A stretch of 64,000 bases of DNA, from contig MIEI01000009.1 in NCBI GenBank assembly GCA_002095305.1, positions 28,966 through 92,965 on the forward strand, read 5' to 3'. Below, one piece after another: positions 10,504 through 20,620 of the stretch (position 1 is the first letter of the stretch; each line of letters starts with the position of its first letter). A model generated the notes under the pieces. That model ran no database searches. It had not been told where the DNA came from and saw nothing but the letters and a program-made list of their open reading frames with translations. A program made the translations under genes and the position numbers. The DNA is from Pantoea brenneri (lineage in GTDB: Bacteria; Pseudomonadota; Gammaproteobacteria; Enterobacterales; Enterobacteriaceae).

Positions 10504-11517
10504 TTAACGACGTTCGTGTGACAGTACCTGACGAGGCTGAGTACGACGACCCACCATCCCCATCACACCGGCCAGCACCGCTTCGATAATCAACAGAATC
10601 AGCGCATACCAGCTGGCTTTCGCCGTAGCTGCTGCTGCTTTATCTGCGGCTTCACGTGCCTTCTGCTCGGCCTGCTGTTTCAGTTCCTGATATTTCTGCA
10701 TCGCCTGCTGATAGCTCTGCTCTGCTTTAGCGACGATCTGATCGACTTCCTGATCGCTTTTACCGGTACGCGCTTTGATAATATTTTTCAGCGCATCACG
10801 ATCGGCGGCCTGTAATGTATCTGAATGACGATTCATCACGCCTTTTAACCAGTTAGACAGATCGGTATCCGCCGTCTGTGGATGGCTGGCGGTGTTGTTA
10901 GCCTGATTCTCCGCATTCTGCGCTTCGTTATTTGCATCCTGCTTTAAATTCTCCGGCTGTAATTCCGGCTTACCGGTCTGGCGCAGCGTAGTTTCCAGTT
11001 CGTTCTGCAGGTCATCTAAATTAATATTATTTTCCTGCAGCTTATCTTTCGCCATTTGAGTGACCGATGGCGCAGCGGCGGAAATACCGCTACCTAATGC
11101 CTGGAAACCGGAACCGACAATATTCATTGCCCCGCCCAATACACTGCTCGCCAGCGCAATCGCCAGGTAAATAGTGAAAATTGTGCTAAGGCCAAACATC
11201 AGTAAACCGTGCAGCGCGCCTTCGCGCTGTGCCAGACGGCCCGCCACGTAGCTACCGGCCGCCATCGCCACCAGCATTTCAATTGCGGTCCAGACCAGTG
11301 CGCCGGTACCCAGACCGTCTAATGGGTTCTGTTCCTTCATCGGATCAACGCTGGTCGCGCCAATTGCCGTTCCCAGCAGCGTCAATATGATGTGAACAAT
11401 CAGCGCGCAAATTACCCCGGCAAAGACGGCGCTCCAGGAAATACGCTTTAGCGGCAATCCCGCTGGCCCGGTCGCCAGCGTTTCGGTATAGCCATTATTA
11501 ATACGGGTATCAGCCAT
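10504..11517 (-). CDS. Unrecognised inner-membrane protein with a long coiled-coil segment
   Basis: I do not recognise this gene. The 337-residue protein has predicted membrane segments near residues 27-50, 73-95 and 103-130, then a hydrophilic Gln/Asn/Lys-rich stretch (about 150-300) with heptad-like patterns (SYQQAMQKYQELKQQAEQ), and a final membrane helix near 306-327 followed by a basic tail. Start 11517 is preferred over an in-frame upstream ATG because GAGGAG lies 9 nt before it and the extra residues look untranslated. It is flanked by terminators or gaps, so probably monocistronic. The architecture (membrane anchors at both ends of a helical soluble part) suggests an envelope-associated role, which is inference. 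Confidence 0.75.
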   Translation of the reverse strand: MADTRINNGYTETLATGPAGLPLKRISWSAVFAGVICALIVHIILTLLGTAIGATSVDPMKEQNPLDGLGTGALVWTAIEMLVAMAAGSYVAGRLAQREGALHGLLMFGLSTIFTIYLAIALASSVLGGAMNIVGSGFQALGSGISAAAPSVTQMAKDKLQENNINLDDLQNELETTLRQTGKPELQPENLKQDANNEAQNAENQANNTASHPQTADTDLSNWLKGVMNRHSDTLQAADRDALKNIIKARTGKSDQEVDQIVAKAEQSYQQAMQKYQELKQQAEQKAREAADKAAAATAKASWYALILLIIEAVLAGVMGMVGRRTQPRQVLSHERR

Positions 11518-11721
11518 GAAATATTCTCCTCGCAACAAACAGAAAGGTGCTTTGGTTTTAATCATCCCGCAGAGAATGCCGTTTTGGTAATAACAGCGTA
11601 GACAGTGAATAGTCATTTCACCACCATCGCCAGGCGAGAAAAAAATAAAGATGTGAATTTACATAAATTAGCGAGATACGCTACGCAGCGGAAATTTAAT
11701 TCCCGCTGCGCTTGTTGAGAT

Positions 11722-12699
11722 TCAGAAAGGTCGAATTCCGCCGCTGAAGGCGGGTTGTGCTGACTGCCATAAAGCGATGCCGGCCACGATTAATATCAGG
11801 CTGCCGATTAAGGTGAGCATCGGAACCAATAGCTGCGCCAGTTGATTGTGTCGCGGCTGGGCCAGTCGCTGCGCCACTACACGGGCGCGCTGGACCAGCA
11901 AACCAATCAGCGAGATGGTGAGTGCGGTGCCAAGCGCCATCGCCGCCGCTGACAGCACGCCCCAGGCATAAACGCCAATCACTTTGGCAAACAGCAGCAT
12001 CATGATCGCCCCGGAGCAGGGCCGCAGCCCCATCGATACCACCACCAGCAGTTGGGTTTTCACACTCACCGCCTCGCGTATCTGTTGCGGCGACGGCAGG
12101 TGCGCATGTCCGCAACCACAGTGTGCGTGATGCTGGTGATCGGGACGCAGCGTGCGGAAAGCGAGCGCCGGGCGCGGACGTCGCATCTGCCACAGCGTTC
12201 GCAGCGCGCGATAACCGATCCAGGCCCCCAGTCCGCTCACCAGCAGATAGCTGCCCTTTTCCAGCCAGAAGCTGCTGAGATGCAGCTGGCGTGAAGAGGT
12301 TTGCAGCAGCACCAGCATCACCGTGACCAGCACGATCGCTACTGAACCCTGCAATAGCGAGGCCAGCAGCGTCAGCTTAATACTGGTTTTAACTCTGGCC
12401 GGATGGGTTGCCAGAAAAGTGGTAATCACCACTTTGCCATGGCCCGGTCCCAGCGCATGCAAAATGCCGTACAGCAGGCTGAACAGCACCAGTGACAGCC
12501 CGGCCTGCTGCGGCTGCTCAGCCACCAGCTGTAACAGCTGAGTCATCTGCCGGTGCAAATCTTTCTGCCAGAGTACGCTTTGCAACAGAATCTGCGACCA
12601 GTTGAGCCAGAGTAGCGTGCCGCCGGTCAGCAACAGCGCCGCCAGCAGCCAGAGCGGCCAGAGTCGCGAAGCGCCTGCCGGAGTAGAAATTACTGACAT
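11722..12699 (-). CDS. NicO-family metal transporter (ZevB-like)
   Basis: This polytopic inner-membrane protein (325 residues) belongs to the RcnA/NicO nickel-cobalt transporter superfamily. The family motif HALGPGHGKVV is at about residues 81-91. A His/Cys-rich cytoplasmic-loop motif (DHQHHAHCGCGHAH, about 187-200) is followed by the second motif SMGLRPCSGAIMMLLFA. It overlaps by 10 bp the upstream gene for a DUF1007 protein; this pairing matches the ZevA-ZevB zinc uptake pair described in Haemophilus, so zinc is the best guess, though Ni/Co efflux cannot be excluded. Confidence 0.85.
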   Translation of the reverse strand: MSVISTPAGASRLWPLWLLAALLLTGGTLLWLNWSQILLQSVLWQKDLHRQMTQLLQLVAEQPQQAGLSLVLFSLLYGILHALGPGHGKVVITTFLATHPARVKTSIKLTLLASLLQGSVAIVLVTVMLVLLQTSSRQLHLSSFWLEKGSYLLVSGLGAWIGYRALRTLWQMRRPRPALAFRTLRPDHQHHAHCGCGHAHLPSPQQIREAVSVKTQLLVVVSMGLRPCSGAIMMLLFAKVIGVYAWGVLSAAAMALGTALTISLIGLLVQRARVVAQRLAQPRHNQLAQLLVPMLTLIGSLILIVAGIALWQSAQPAFSGGIRPF

Positions 12700-13316
12700 G
12701 TGAGAATCACCGTCTGCGCGAACTGCCGACCTAAATCAAGCTCTTCTGCTGGTGCATCAGCCTTATCCAGCGACAGCGCATACTGTTTCAACGAGTCGTT
12801 GGGCTTTGGCGTGTTCAGCGTAAACTTACAGCGTTGCTGCAGTGCCGGCGGCAGCGTCAGGGCGCTGGCGTTGTCATAAAACATGTCGACAAAATAGCTG
12901 GGATCAAAGGTCAGGATGTCAAACCGCTGCCCGGTCAGTACCGGCGGCTCCGCCAGCGGCAGAATAAACTCCAGCACCGCCTTATGACCGTTACGCGAGA
13001 GATGATATTCGTCAGGCAGATTCAAAAATTTCACCCGCTGTTGGTTATGCCAGATTTCTGAGAAGTAGTGCTGGCCCAGCACGTTAGCCATCACACCGGC
13101 CGCCAGCTTTTTCCACACCACGCTGCCTGGCTTCGCCTCGCCAGCGTCATACAGCAGATCGGCAGAGGTGATCTCATCCATGGTCCAGGTCATTTTTAAG
13201 CCGGTGAAGGTATCCCCCTTCGCCACCAGTTCGGTTTTCATGTCGATGAAACTGTGTGGATGCGCCAGTGCCGCCGGACTTAAGACCATCAGTAATACAA
13301 AGCGTGTGCGTTTCAT
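12690..13316 (-). CDS. DUF1007 periplasmic protein (ZevA-like)
   Basis: The 208-residue protein has an N-terminal Sec signal ending at Ala-Leu-Ala, and the mature protein begins HPHSFIDMKTEL, the DUF1007 signature whose His residues suggest a metal-binding N-terminus. It starts an operon with the NicO transporter (10-bp overlap) and probably delivers or senses metal on the periplasmic side. It is divergent from csiE. Assignment to zinc uptake is by analogy to ZevA. Confidence 0.85.
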   Translation of the reverse strand: MKRTRFVLLMVLSPAALAHPHSFIDMKTELVAKGDTFTGLKMTWTMDEITSADLLYDAGEAKPGSVVWKKLAAGVMANVLGQHYFSEIWHNQQRVKFLNLPDEYHLSRNGHKAVLEFILPLAEPPVLTGQRFDILTFDPSYFVDMFYDNASALTLPPALQQRCKFTLNTPKPNDSLKQYALSLDKADAPAEELDLGRQFAQTVILTCQ

Positions 13317-13469
13317 AATGTTATAAAGTAACGTTCCCGATGAAAAGAATCCATAAGTAACAAAATTTTGTGACCCGCCTTAAACCTCTGACTAAAAAAA
13401 CCGCCTGACAGCTACCGGGACTGACGGGGTTGGCTATTCTTAGCTCAAATTAGCCTGCTGGAAATCTGA

Positions 13470-14741
13470 TTGATGAGTTCTGCTACCCCTTTGGCACCAC
13501 TCTTCACCCGTTCACAGCGACAGTGCCATCTTTTATTACTGTTATTTCTGCCGACTCCCGCGCTTACGCTTGAAAAAGTCTGCCAGTTAAATGGTGTTGA
13601 TCCTGCGGTTGCCCGACAGGATATCGCGGAAGTGGGTGACGAGATACAGCGATATCACCGGCTGGAACTGCACCAGATGGTGGATGGCAGCTTTCGTCTT
13701 CATGGTACAGAGTTGGATCGGCGCCTCTGTTTGCTGCACAACCTGCGACGCAGTTTGCGTTTGTCACAGACCTTTGTCTGTGAGCATTTTGCCGCCCCAC
13801 TGCGTCAGCGTCTGAAGGTCATGAAGATTGAGAAAGCGCTCTACGATGAGACTAACCTGCAGGCGTTAATTCAGCACTGCGGGCTGCGACTGGGTCGCGA
13901 GTTTAGCGAACGGGATCGGCTGTTTTTGCAGATTTTTATGAAGTATGGGCTGTGCCAGCGACAACCCGCGCTGTTTAGCGATCCGCAGCGCGTCTGGCTG
14001 CAACATAAGGCAGAACGCCAGGCGGCTGAGGATGTCATTCATCACTGGCGCAAACGCTGCCATCTGGCACCGCACATCAGCGAAACGGATTTCTGGACGC
14101 TGCTGTTCAGCCTGATCCACACCCCGCAGGCCGATCGGGCAAAGCATCCCTGCGAGCAGCGATTAATGGCGGCGACGGTACAGCTGATTGCCGATTTTGA
14201 GCAGTGTGCTGCGGTGACCTTTGCTGACCGCGCCGATCTGCTGCAGCAGCTCTATACCCATCTGGCGCAGGCGCTGGATCGCACTCACTTTACCATCGGC
14301 ATCGACAACAGCGTGGCGCTGGATGTCAGCCGACTCTATCCGCGCCTGTTACGCACCACCCAGCTGGCGCTGCGCGCTTTTGAATATGAATACCAGATCG
14401 CTTTTACCCCGGAAGAGGTGAGCCTGATTACGGTGATTTTTGGTGCCTGGCTGATGCAGGAAAATGCGTTGCAGGAGAAGCAGGTGCTGATATTAACCGG
14501 CGAAGATCCGCAGCTGGAGCAGGATGTCGAGCAGCAGATCCGTGAAATCACCCTGCTGCCGATCAATATTACCTACCAGCAGGTGAGCAGTTTCCAGCGC
14601 GATGGCGCGCCGCGCGAAGTTGACCTGATTATTTCACCGTACGCCACCTCGCTGCCGCTCTACTCACCGCCGCTGATACATGCAGAACTGCCGCTGACGG
14701 CGCACCATCAGCAGCGTATCCGTTATTTGCTCGAGTCGTAA
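13470..14741 (+). CDS. csiE: Stationary phase-inducible protein CsiE (PRD-containing)
   Basis: CsiE is a stationary-phase/carbon-starvation protein with PTS-regulation-domain-like halves and a BglG-like helical N-terminus; its target is not established. The 423 residues match the family (about 426). Two Met codons occur in tandem (13470 and 13473) and either may be the start. The 3' end overlaps the convergent hcaT by 19 bp, the same arrangement as in E. coli. Confidence 0.88.
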   Translation: MMSSATPLAPLFTRSQRQCHLLLLLFLPTPALTLEKVCQLNGVDPAVARQDIAEVGDEIQRYHRLELHQMVDGSFRLHGTELDRRLCLLHNLRRSLRLSQTFVCEHFAAPLRQRLKVMKIEKALYDETNLQALIQHCGLRLGREFSERDRLFLQIFMKYGLCQRQPALFSDPQRVWLQHKAERQAAEDVIHHWRKRCHLAPHISETDFWTLLFSLIHTPQADRAKHPCEQRLMAATVQLIADFEQCAAVTFADRADLLQQLYTHLAQALDRTHFTIGIDNSVALDVSRLYPRLLRTTQLALRAFEYEYQIAFTPEEVSLITVIFGAWLMQENALQEKQVLILTGEDPQLEQDVEQQIREITLLPINITYQQVSSFQRDGAPREVDLIISPYATSLPLYSPPLIHAELPLTAHHQQRIRYLLES

Positions 14742-15871
14742 CGCGGGCGCAGGAACAGCGCAGGCAGCGCAACTAACGCCATCACCCAAAACAGATGCCC
14801 CTGCAGATGGGTAAACAGCACGCCGCAAATCATGGTCATCACTGCGATTCCGCCGCCCATTGCCAGCGCGGAATAGAGCGATTGCAACCGGATCACCTCA
14901 GCGCCCTGACGGGCAGCAATAAAGCGCATCGCCGCCAGATGGCAGACGGTGAAGCTGCCGCAGTGCAGAATCTGCGCCACAATCAGCAGCGGCAGCGCGG
15001 TGCTGGCACCCAGCAGGCTCCAGCGGATCAGTGCGCAGATGCCCGATAGCAGCAGCAAATCGCGCGCGCTCCAGCGACGAAACAGGCGATTGCTGAGCGC
15101 AAAAATAATAATCTCCGCCACCACGCCCAGCGACCAGAGATAGCCCACCGTTGAGGCCGAATAGCCGCTCTCCTGCCACCAGATAGCACTGAAGCCGTAA
15201 TAGGCGGCATGCGCCCCCTGCAGCAGCGTCACGCACAGCATAAAACGCCAGACCGCATTCTCACGCAGCAGGTCACGCCAGACCGGCCAGCCACCGCCTG
15301 TTGCGCCCTGCCGCTCATTCCCCTGCGGATGGGTGGCTGGGGTGAGCATCATCCCGGCCAGCATGCTGAGCGCCCCCACCGACAGTAACAATAATATTGC
15401 CTGCGAAGAGTAAGCGCTGACCAGCACCCCGGTCAGCGCCGAACTGATCACAAATGCCAGCGATCCCCACAGCCGTACCGGACCGTAAGCCAGGCCAATC
15501 TGCTGCGTCCAGGTGGCGGCAAGCGCATCACTGAGCGGCACCAGCGGCGAGAAAAACAGGTTAAAGCCAATCATCACCGCCAGCAGCCACATCCACTGCT
15601 GCCCGACCCAGTAGCCAATGGCGAACAGGCAGGTCATCAGCGCCAGCAGGCGAAGTGCGGTAATTAACTGTGCCGGATTTTTTACCTGCGAGGCGATAAG
15701 CAGGCTGCCGACAAAGCGCGCCACCATGCCACACCCCAGCAGCAGACCGATTTTTTCCGCATCAAGGCCGGTGCCTTTGAGCCATACGCCCCAGAAAGGC
15801 AGGTAGATGCCGTAACAGAAGAAGTAAGTGAAGTAGCCCAATCCGAGCCATCTGGCGGAGCCGATTGCCAT
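14723..15871 (-). CDS. hcaT: MFS transporter HcaT (3-phenylpropionate uptake)
   Basis: This 12-helix major facilitator protein of the LacY/nucleoside:H+ symporter-like branch is annotated in E. coli as a putative 3-phenylpropionate transporter. Collinear matches include ALGYFTYF-type N-terminus, GFNLFFSPLVPLSDALA, YGPVRLWGSLAFV and LLQGAHAAYYGFSAIWWQ. ATG 15871 with GGAGGGAAT upstream is the likely start (382 residues). No hca dioxygenase genes are nearby, so the true substrate here is uncertain. Confidence 0.88.
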   Translation of the reverse strand: MAIGSARWLGLGYFTYFFCYGIYLPFWGVWLKGTGLDAEKIGLLLGCGMVARFVGSLLIASQVKNPAQLITALRLLALMTCLFAIGYWVGQQWMWLLAVMIGFNLFFSPLVPLSDALAATWTQQIGLAYGPVRLWGSLAFVISSALTGVLVSAYSSQAILLLLSVGALSMLAGMMLTPATHPQGNERQGATGGGWPVWRDLLRENAVWRFMLCVTLLQGAHAAYYGFSAIWWQESGYSASTVGYLWSLGVVAEIIIFALSNRLFRRWSARDLLLLSGICALIRWSLLGASTALPLLIVAQILHCGSFTVCHLAAMRFIAARQGAEVIRLQSLYSALAMGGGIAVMTMICGVLFTHLQGHLFWVMALVALPALFLRPRYDSSK

Positions 15872-15943
15872 ATTCCCTCCAGCAAGTGTGCTGCCTGGCA
15901 GCAAGAGTCGGCGCTACTCTGGCAGAGCGCCACACCTCAGGCA

Positions 15944-15976
15944 ATAAAAAAGGATGGCTGATGCCATCCTTTTTAT
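15944..15976 (-). terminator. glyA rho-independent terminator
   Basis: The stem AAGGATGGC/GCCATCCTT (15950-15958 and 15963-15971) is followed on the minus strand by a U-rich tract, 24 nt after the glyA stop. Confidence 0.9.
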
Positions 15977-15999
15977 GCGATTACACAAGAAGTTAACGC

Positions 16000-17253
16000 T
16001 TAAGCATAGACCGGCAGACGGCTGCAGATTTCCAGCACTTTCTGTTTGGTGCGCTCAATGGTCGCTTCGTCGTTGATGTTATCCAGCACGTCAGCAATCC
16101 AGCCCGCCAGTTCACGTACGTCCGCTTCGTTGAAGCCACGACGCGTAACGGCTGGCGTACCGATACGAATACCCGAGGTGACAAACGGGCTCTTCGGATC
16201 GTTCGGGACGCTGTTTTTATTTACCGTGATGTTAGCACGGCCCAGCGCCGCATCGGCTTCTTTACCGGTCAGGTTTTTGCTCACCAGATCGATCAGGAAC
16301 AGATGGTTATGGGTGCCGCCAGAGACGATGTTGTAGCCGCGTGCGATCAGCACCTCGACCATCGCTTTGGCATTTTTCGCGACCTGCTGCTGATAGGTTT
16401 TGAATTCCGGCTCCATCGCCTCTTTGAACGCCACCGCTTTACCGGCGATCACGTGCATCAGAGGACCGCCCTGTCCACCCGGGAACACCGCAGAGTTCAG
16501 TTTTTTATACAGCTCTTCGTCACCGTTTTTCGCCAGGATGATCCCGCCGCGCGGACCCGCCAGCGTTTTGTGGGTGGTCGAGGTCACGATGTGCGCATGC
16601 GGCACCGGGCTTGGGTAGACGTCAGCGGCAATCAGACCGGCAACGTGCGCCATATCAACGAACAGCCATGCGCCCACGCTATCGGCGATTTCACGCATTT
16701 TTGCCCAGTCACATACGCCGGAATAGGCAGAGAAACCGCCGACAATCATTTTTGGCTTATGCGTTTTGGCCAGTTCAGCCAGCTCGTCGTAGTCGATCTT
16801 GCCGGTTTCATCGATGCCGTAAGCGACTACGTTGTAGAGTTTGCCAGAAAGGTTAACCGGTGAGCCGTGGGTCAGGTGTCCGCCGTGGGCCAGGTTCATG
16901 CCAAGGATGGTATCGCCCGGCTGCAGCAGCGCGGTATAAACCGCGAAGTTCGCCTGAGAACCTGAATGTGGCTGCACGTTAGCGTAATCAGCGCCAAACA
17001 GCTGTTTAGCGCGGTCAATCGCTAATTGCTCAACGATATCAACATATTCACAACCGCCGTAGTAGCGTTTGCCTGGATAGCCTTCGGCGTATTTGTTGGT
17101 GAGCTGCGAACCTTGCGCCTGCATAACGCGCGGGCTGGTGTAGTTTTCAGAAGCAATCAGTTCGATGTGCTCTTCCTGACGCACTTTCTCTTGCTCCATC
17201 GCCTGCCACAACTCGGCATCATAATCGGCAATGTTCATATCACGCTTTAACAT
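16000..17253 (-). CDS. glyA: Serine hydroxymethyltransferase
   Basis: This PLP enzyme interconverts serine and glycine and is the main source of one-carbon units on tetrahydrofolate. It is 417 residues, as in E. coli, with start [16 protein letters not shown] at 17253. The PLP-lysine motif [13 protein letters not shown] is intact. It is monocistronic with its own terminator and divergent from hmp; a PurR-type operator lies in the shared intergenic region, consistent with known PurR control of glyA. Confidence 0.97.
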   Translation of the reverse strand: MLKRDMNIADYDAELWQAMEQEKVRQEEHIELIASENYTSPRVMQAQGSQLTNKYAEGYPGKRYYGGCEYVDIVEQLAIDRAKQLFGADYANVQPHSGSQANFAVYTALLQPGDTILGMNLAHGGHLTHGSPVNLSGKLYNVVAYGIDETGKIDYDELAELAKTHKPKMIVGGFSAYSGVCDWAKMREIADSVGAWLFVDMAHVAGLIAADVYPSPVPHAHIVTSTTHKTLAGPRGGIILAKNGDEELYKKLNSAVFPGGQGGPLMHVIAGKAVAFKEAMEPEFKTYQQQVAKNAKAMVEVLIARGYNIVSGGTHNHLFLIDLVSKNLTGKEADAALGRANITVNKNSVPNDPKSPFVTSGIRIGTPAVTRRGFNEADVRELAGWIADVLDNINDEATIERTKQKVLEICSRLPVYA

Positions 17254-17366
17254 CCGCATCTCCTGACTCAGCTAACTTTTTTAACGGCAGTTTAAGCCCC
17301 ACCGGGGCGAAGGCCCACAGTGTAAACCGTTTTATCAGGTGAAGGTAGGGTGAATCCCCTCTTTTT

Positions 17367-17382
17367 ACGCAAACGATTGGCT
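17367..17382. promoter_or_regulatory. PurR operator (glyA)
   Basis: ACGCAAACGATTGGCT matches the PurR consensus ACGCAAACGTTTNCNT in the first half exactly and in part of the second. It lies about 115 bp upstream of glyA, where E. coli also has PurR control. Confidence 0.6.
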
Positions 17383-17540
17383 ATGCAGCGGCACGGGATT
17401 TTTACGCTTTTTTCTGGTCAGACTGCGCCACGATTTTTCTTCAGGATGTGACGGAGATTTCCTCATCCAGCGGCCATACGCGGCTTGCCAGGCGATCAGA
17501 AAGTTAAAGCGGTTATTTACAGCGCAGCCGGCATAGCTAT

Positions 17541-17563
17541 AAGATGCATTTAAAATGCAACTT
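17541..17563. promoter_or_regulatory. NsrR operator (hmp)
   Basis: The site begins AAGATGCATTT and continues AAAATGCAACTT, an 11-1-11 dyad of the NsrR type. It is 20 bp upstream of the hmp start, matching NsrR repression of hmp in E. coli and predicting induction by nitric oxide. Confidence 0.85.
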
Positions 17564-17582
17564 TACATGTGAGGTTCCTCCT

Positions 17583-18767
17583 ATGCTTGATGCGCAAACC
17601 ATCGCGACCGTTAAATCGACCCTGCCCGCCATTGCGGCCTGCGGTCCGAAACTCACCGCCCACTTCTATGACCGCATGTTGTCGCACCATCCCGAACTAA
17701 AAAACGTCTTCAACATGAATAACCAGCGCAATGGCGATCAGCGTGAAGCGCTGTTTAATGCAATTTGCGCCTACGGTGCCAACTTGGAAAATCTGGCGGT
17801 GCTGCTGCCGGCGGTGGAAAAAATTGCCCAGAAGCATACCAGCCTGAATATTCAGCCTGATCAGTACGCCATCGTCGGCGAAAATTTACTGGCAACTATC
17901 AAAGAGCTGCTGGATCCGGGTGAAGAGGTGCTGGCGGCCTGGGGCCGGGCTTACGGCGTGCTGGCAGAGGTGTTTATCCAGCGTGAAGAGCAGATTTATC
18001 AGGCCTCGGAACAGCAAACGGGCGGCTGGCGGGGGACCCGCGCCTTCCGCATCAGCGCGATTGAGCAACAGAGCGCGGTAATCAAAAGCTTCACTTTTAC
18101 GCCGGTCGATGGCGGACCGGTGGCCGCGTTTGAGCCGGGCCAGTACCTGACGGTGCACCTGCAGCCCGCCAGTTTCGAACATCATCAGATTCGCCAGTAT
18201 TCCCTGACCAACCTGAGTAACGGTAAAGATTACCGCATTGCGGTGAAGCGTGAGGACAAAGGCACGGTTTCTGGCTGGCTGCATCAGTATGGTCAGGTGG
18301 GCGATGAAGTGCAGCTGGCTGCGCCGCACGGTGACTTCTTCCTGCAGACTGAGGCTGAAACGCCGGTAGCGCTGATCTCGGCTGGCGTCGGTCAGACCCC
18401 GATGCTGGCCATGCTGCATGCGCTGGCCGCGCAGCAGCATCCTGCTGCGGTAAGCTGGCTGCACGCCGCGGAAAATGGCGAGCAGCACGCCTTTGCTGAT
18501 GAAGTAAAAGCGACCGGCGCACAGCTCAGCGATTTCGTTTCGCAAGTCTGGTATCGTCAGCCTGCCCCGCAGGATGCCGGCGCCTATGATGCGCAGGGCC
18601 TGATGGACGTGACGGCGATGGCGGCACGTTTACAGTCACCGCAGACACAGTTCTACCTGTGTGGTCCACTGGGCTTTATGCAGCATGTGGTGGCGCAGCT
18701 GCGTGATGCTGGCGTTGAGGACGCGCGCATCCATTACGAACTGTTCGGTCCGCATAAAGGCATGTGA
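17583..18767 (+). CDS. hmp: Nitric oxide dioxygenase (flavohemoglobin)
   Basis: Hmp oxidises NO to nitrate using O2 and NAD(P)H. It has an N-terminal globin domain (about 1-138; the heme-proximal His is in AQKHTSLNI), an FAD domain (GQYLTVHL, then RQYSLTN) and an NAD domain ([20 protein letters not shown]). The start ATG 17583 ([15 protein letters not shown]) gives 394 residues against 396 in E. coli; upstream in-frame codons overlap the NsrR operator. Expression should be NO-inducible through that operator. Confidence 0.97.
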   Translation: MLDAQTIATVKSTLPAIAACGPKLTAHFYDRMLSHHPELKNVFNMNNQRNGDQREALFNAICAYGANLENLAVLLPAVEKIAQKHTSLNIQPDQYAIVGENLLATIKELLDPGEEVLAAWGRAYGVLAEVFIQREEQIYQASEQQTGGWRGTRAFRISAIEQQSAVIKSFTFTPVDGGPVAAFEPGQYLTVHLQPASFEHHQIRQYSLTNLSNGKDYRIAVKREDKGTVSGWLHQYGQVGDEVQLAAPHGDFFLQTEAETPVALISAGVGQTPMLAMLHALAAQQHPAAVSWLHAAENGEQHAFADEVKATGAQLSDFVSQVWYRQPAPQDAGAYDAQGLMDVTAMAARLQSPQTQFYLCGPLGFMQHVVAQLRDAGVEDARIHYELFGPHKGM

Positions 18768-18775
18768 TTGCACCA

Positions 18776-18808
18776 TAAAAAAAGCCCGCATCGCAGCGGG
18801 CTTTTTTA
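18776..18808. terminator. Bidirectional terminator hmp/glnB
   Basis: The stem AGCCCGC/GCGGGCT (18783-18789 and 18796-18802) has A-run and T-run flanks between two convergent genes. Confidence 0.92.
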
Positions 18809-18819
18809 ATCCGGCGAAC

Positions 18820-19197
<378 letters not shown>

Positions 19198-19285
19198 TTA
19201 TCAAGTATAAATGTTGCTGGCGCGGCCGGGCAGCGAATATCCGCCATGCGGATCACGCTTTGCCCTGGCGGGATTGCGGCGCACG

Positions 19286-20620
19286 CTACTCTTTAAAATC
19301 GCTGGCGTCCAGTTCGTGACGAGACAGCAGCTTATAGAACTCAGTACGGTTGCGTCCAGCCAGACGCGCAGCATGGGTCACATTGCCTTTAGTCATCTGC
19401 AGTAACTTACGCAGATAGTTCAGCTCGAACTGATTGCGCGCCTCGACAAAGGTCGGCAACGCACTGTTTTCACCGCTCAGCGCCTGCGCCACCAGCGCAT
19501 CACTGATCACCGGTGACGCGCTGAGCGCCACACACTGCTCAACCACGTTGACCAGCTGACGCACGTTACCCGGCCAGCTGGCGGCCATCAGGCGTTTCAT
19601 CGCATCGACAGAAAAACTGCGGATTTGCGGTTTGTGCCGTTCCGCCGCCTGACGCAGCAGATGATTCGCCAGCAGCGGGATATCCTCCGTCCGCTGATGC
19701 AGCGCCGGAATTTTCAGGTTAACCACGTTGAGGCGATAGAACAGATCCTCGCGAAACTCTTTTTTCTCCATCGCCTTAGGCAGATCGCGGTGGGTGGCGG
19801 AAATGATACGCACGTCGATATCCATGTCGTGATCGCTGCCGACCGGCCGTACTTTGCGCTCCTGCAGTACCCGCAGCAGCTTAACCTGCAGCGCCTGTGG
19901 CATGTCGCCGATCTCATCAAGAAACAGCGTGCCGCCACCGGCCGCTTTGAACAGCCCATCACGGGCGCTCACCGCGCCGGTAAATGCCCCTTTGGCGTGA
20001 CCAAACAGCTCAGACTCCAGCAGTTGTTCCGGCAGCGCACCGCAGTTGATGGCGATAAACGGCTTGCCGTGACGTGGACTGGCGGCATGGATGGCCTGTG
20101 CCAGCATCTCTTTACCGGTACCGCTCTGCCCGTTAATCAGCACGCTGACATCAGACTGCGCCACCATATGCGCCTGCTCCAGCAGCCGCAGCATCAACGG
20201 GCTGCGGGTAACAATCGCTTCGCGCCAGCGGTCATCGCTGATCGGCGCCTGCTGCGCCAGCGCTTCATCAATCGCTTTGTAGAGCGCATCACGATCCACC
20301 GGCTTGGTCAGAAAGCTGAACACGCCCTGTTGGGTGGCGGAGACCGCATCCGGAATCGAGCCGTGCGCGGTCAGGATAATCACCGGCAGCCCCATATGGC
20401 GTTTCTGGATTTCGCCAAACAGCGCCAGCCCGTCCATTTCATCCATCCGCAAATCGCTGATAACCAGCTCAATTTTTTCTTTCTGCAGCAGGCGCAACGC
20501 TTCCGGGCCGCTGGCGGCCGTGGTGACCTGGTAACCTTCGCTGCTGAGACGCATGCCCAATAGCTTCAGCAGGCTGGGATCGTCATCGACCAGCAGCAGT
20601 CGGGCGGCTTGTTTAACCAT
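19286..20620 (-). CDS. glrR: Sigma54-dependent response regulator GlrR (QseF)
   Basis: GlrR is an NtrC-type activator. Its N-terminal receiver domain carries phospho-acceptor Asp56 (VISDLRM), the AAA+ domain has Walker A GQSGTGKE and the sigma54-contact loop GAFTGA, and a C-terminal Fis-type HTH ends the 444 residues. Together with GlrK it drives the sigma54 promoter of glmY. Its start overlaps the qseG stop, so it is translationally linked in glrK-qseG-glrR. Three fitting GlrR operators are visible upstream of the glmY promoter. Confidence 0.96.
   Translation of the reverse strand: MVKQAARLLLVDDDPSLLKLLGMRLSSEGYQVTTAASGPEALRLLQKEKIELVISDLRMDEMDGLALFGEIQKRHMGLPVIILTAHGSIPDAVSATQQGVFSFLTKPVDRDALYKAIDEALAQQAPISDDRWREAIVTRSPLMLRLLEQAHMVAQSDVSVLINGQSGTGKEMLAQAIHAASPRHGKPFIAINCGALPEQLLESELFGHAKGAFTGAVSARDGLFKAAGGGTLFLDEIGDMPQALQVKLLRVLQERKVRPVGSDHDMDIDVRIISATHRDLPKAMEKKEFREDLFYRLNVVNLKIPALHQRTEDIPLLANHLLRQAAERHKPQIRSFSVDAMKRLMAASWPGNVRQLVNVVEQCVALSASPVISDALVAQALSGENSALPTFVEARNQFELNYLRKLLQMTKGNVTHAARLAGRNRTEFYKLLSRHELDASDFKE

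Larger units (their letters stand above)
17254..17582. other. glyA-hmp divergent regulatory region
   Basis: The 329-bp spacer has no gene. It contains a PurR-like site nearer glyA and an NsrR palindrome just upstream of hmp (both listed separately). In E. coli this region also binds MetR; I could not find a convincing MetR dyad. Confidence 0.7.

Noticed and set aside
11685..11710. CGCAGCGG/CCGCTGCG hairpin after the NicO transporter gene
   Set aside because: No run of U follows on the minus strand; it could be a weak or Rho-dependent end but evidence is thin.
19625..20563. A 312-codon plus-strand ORF opposite glrR
   Set aside because: It is entirely antisense to a well-identified AAA+ regulator and has composition typical of shadow frames.
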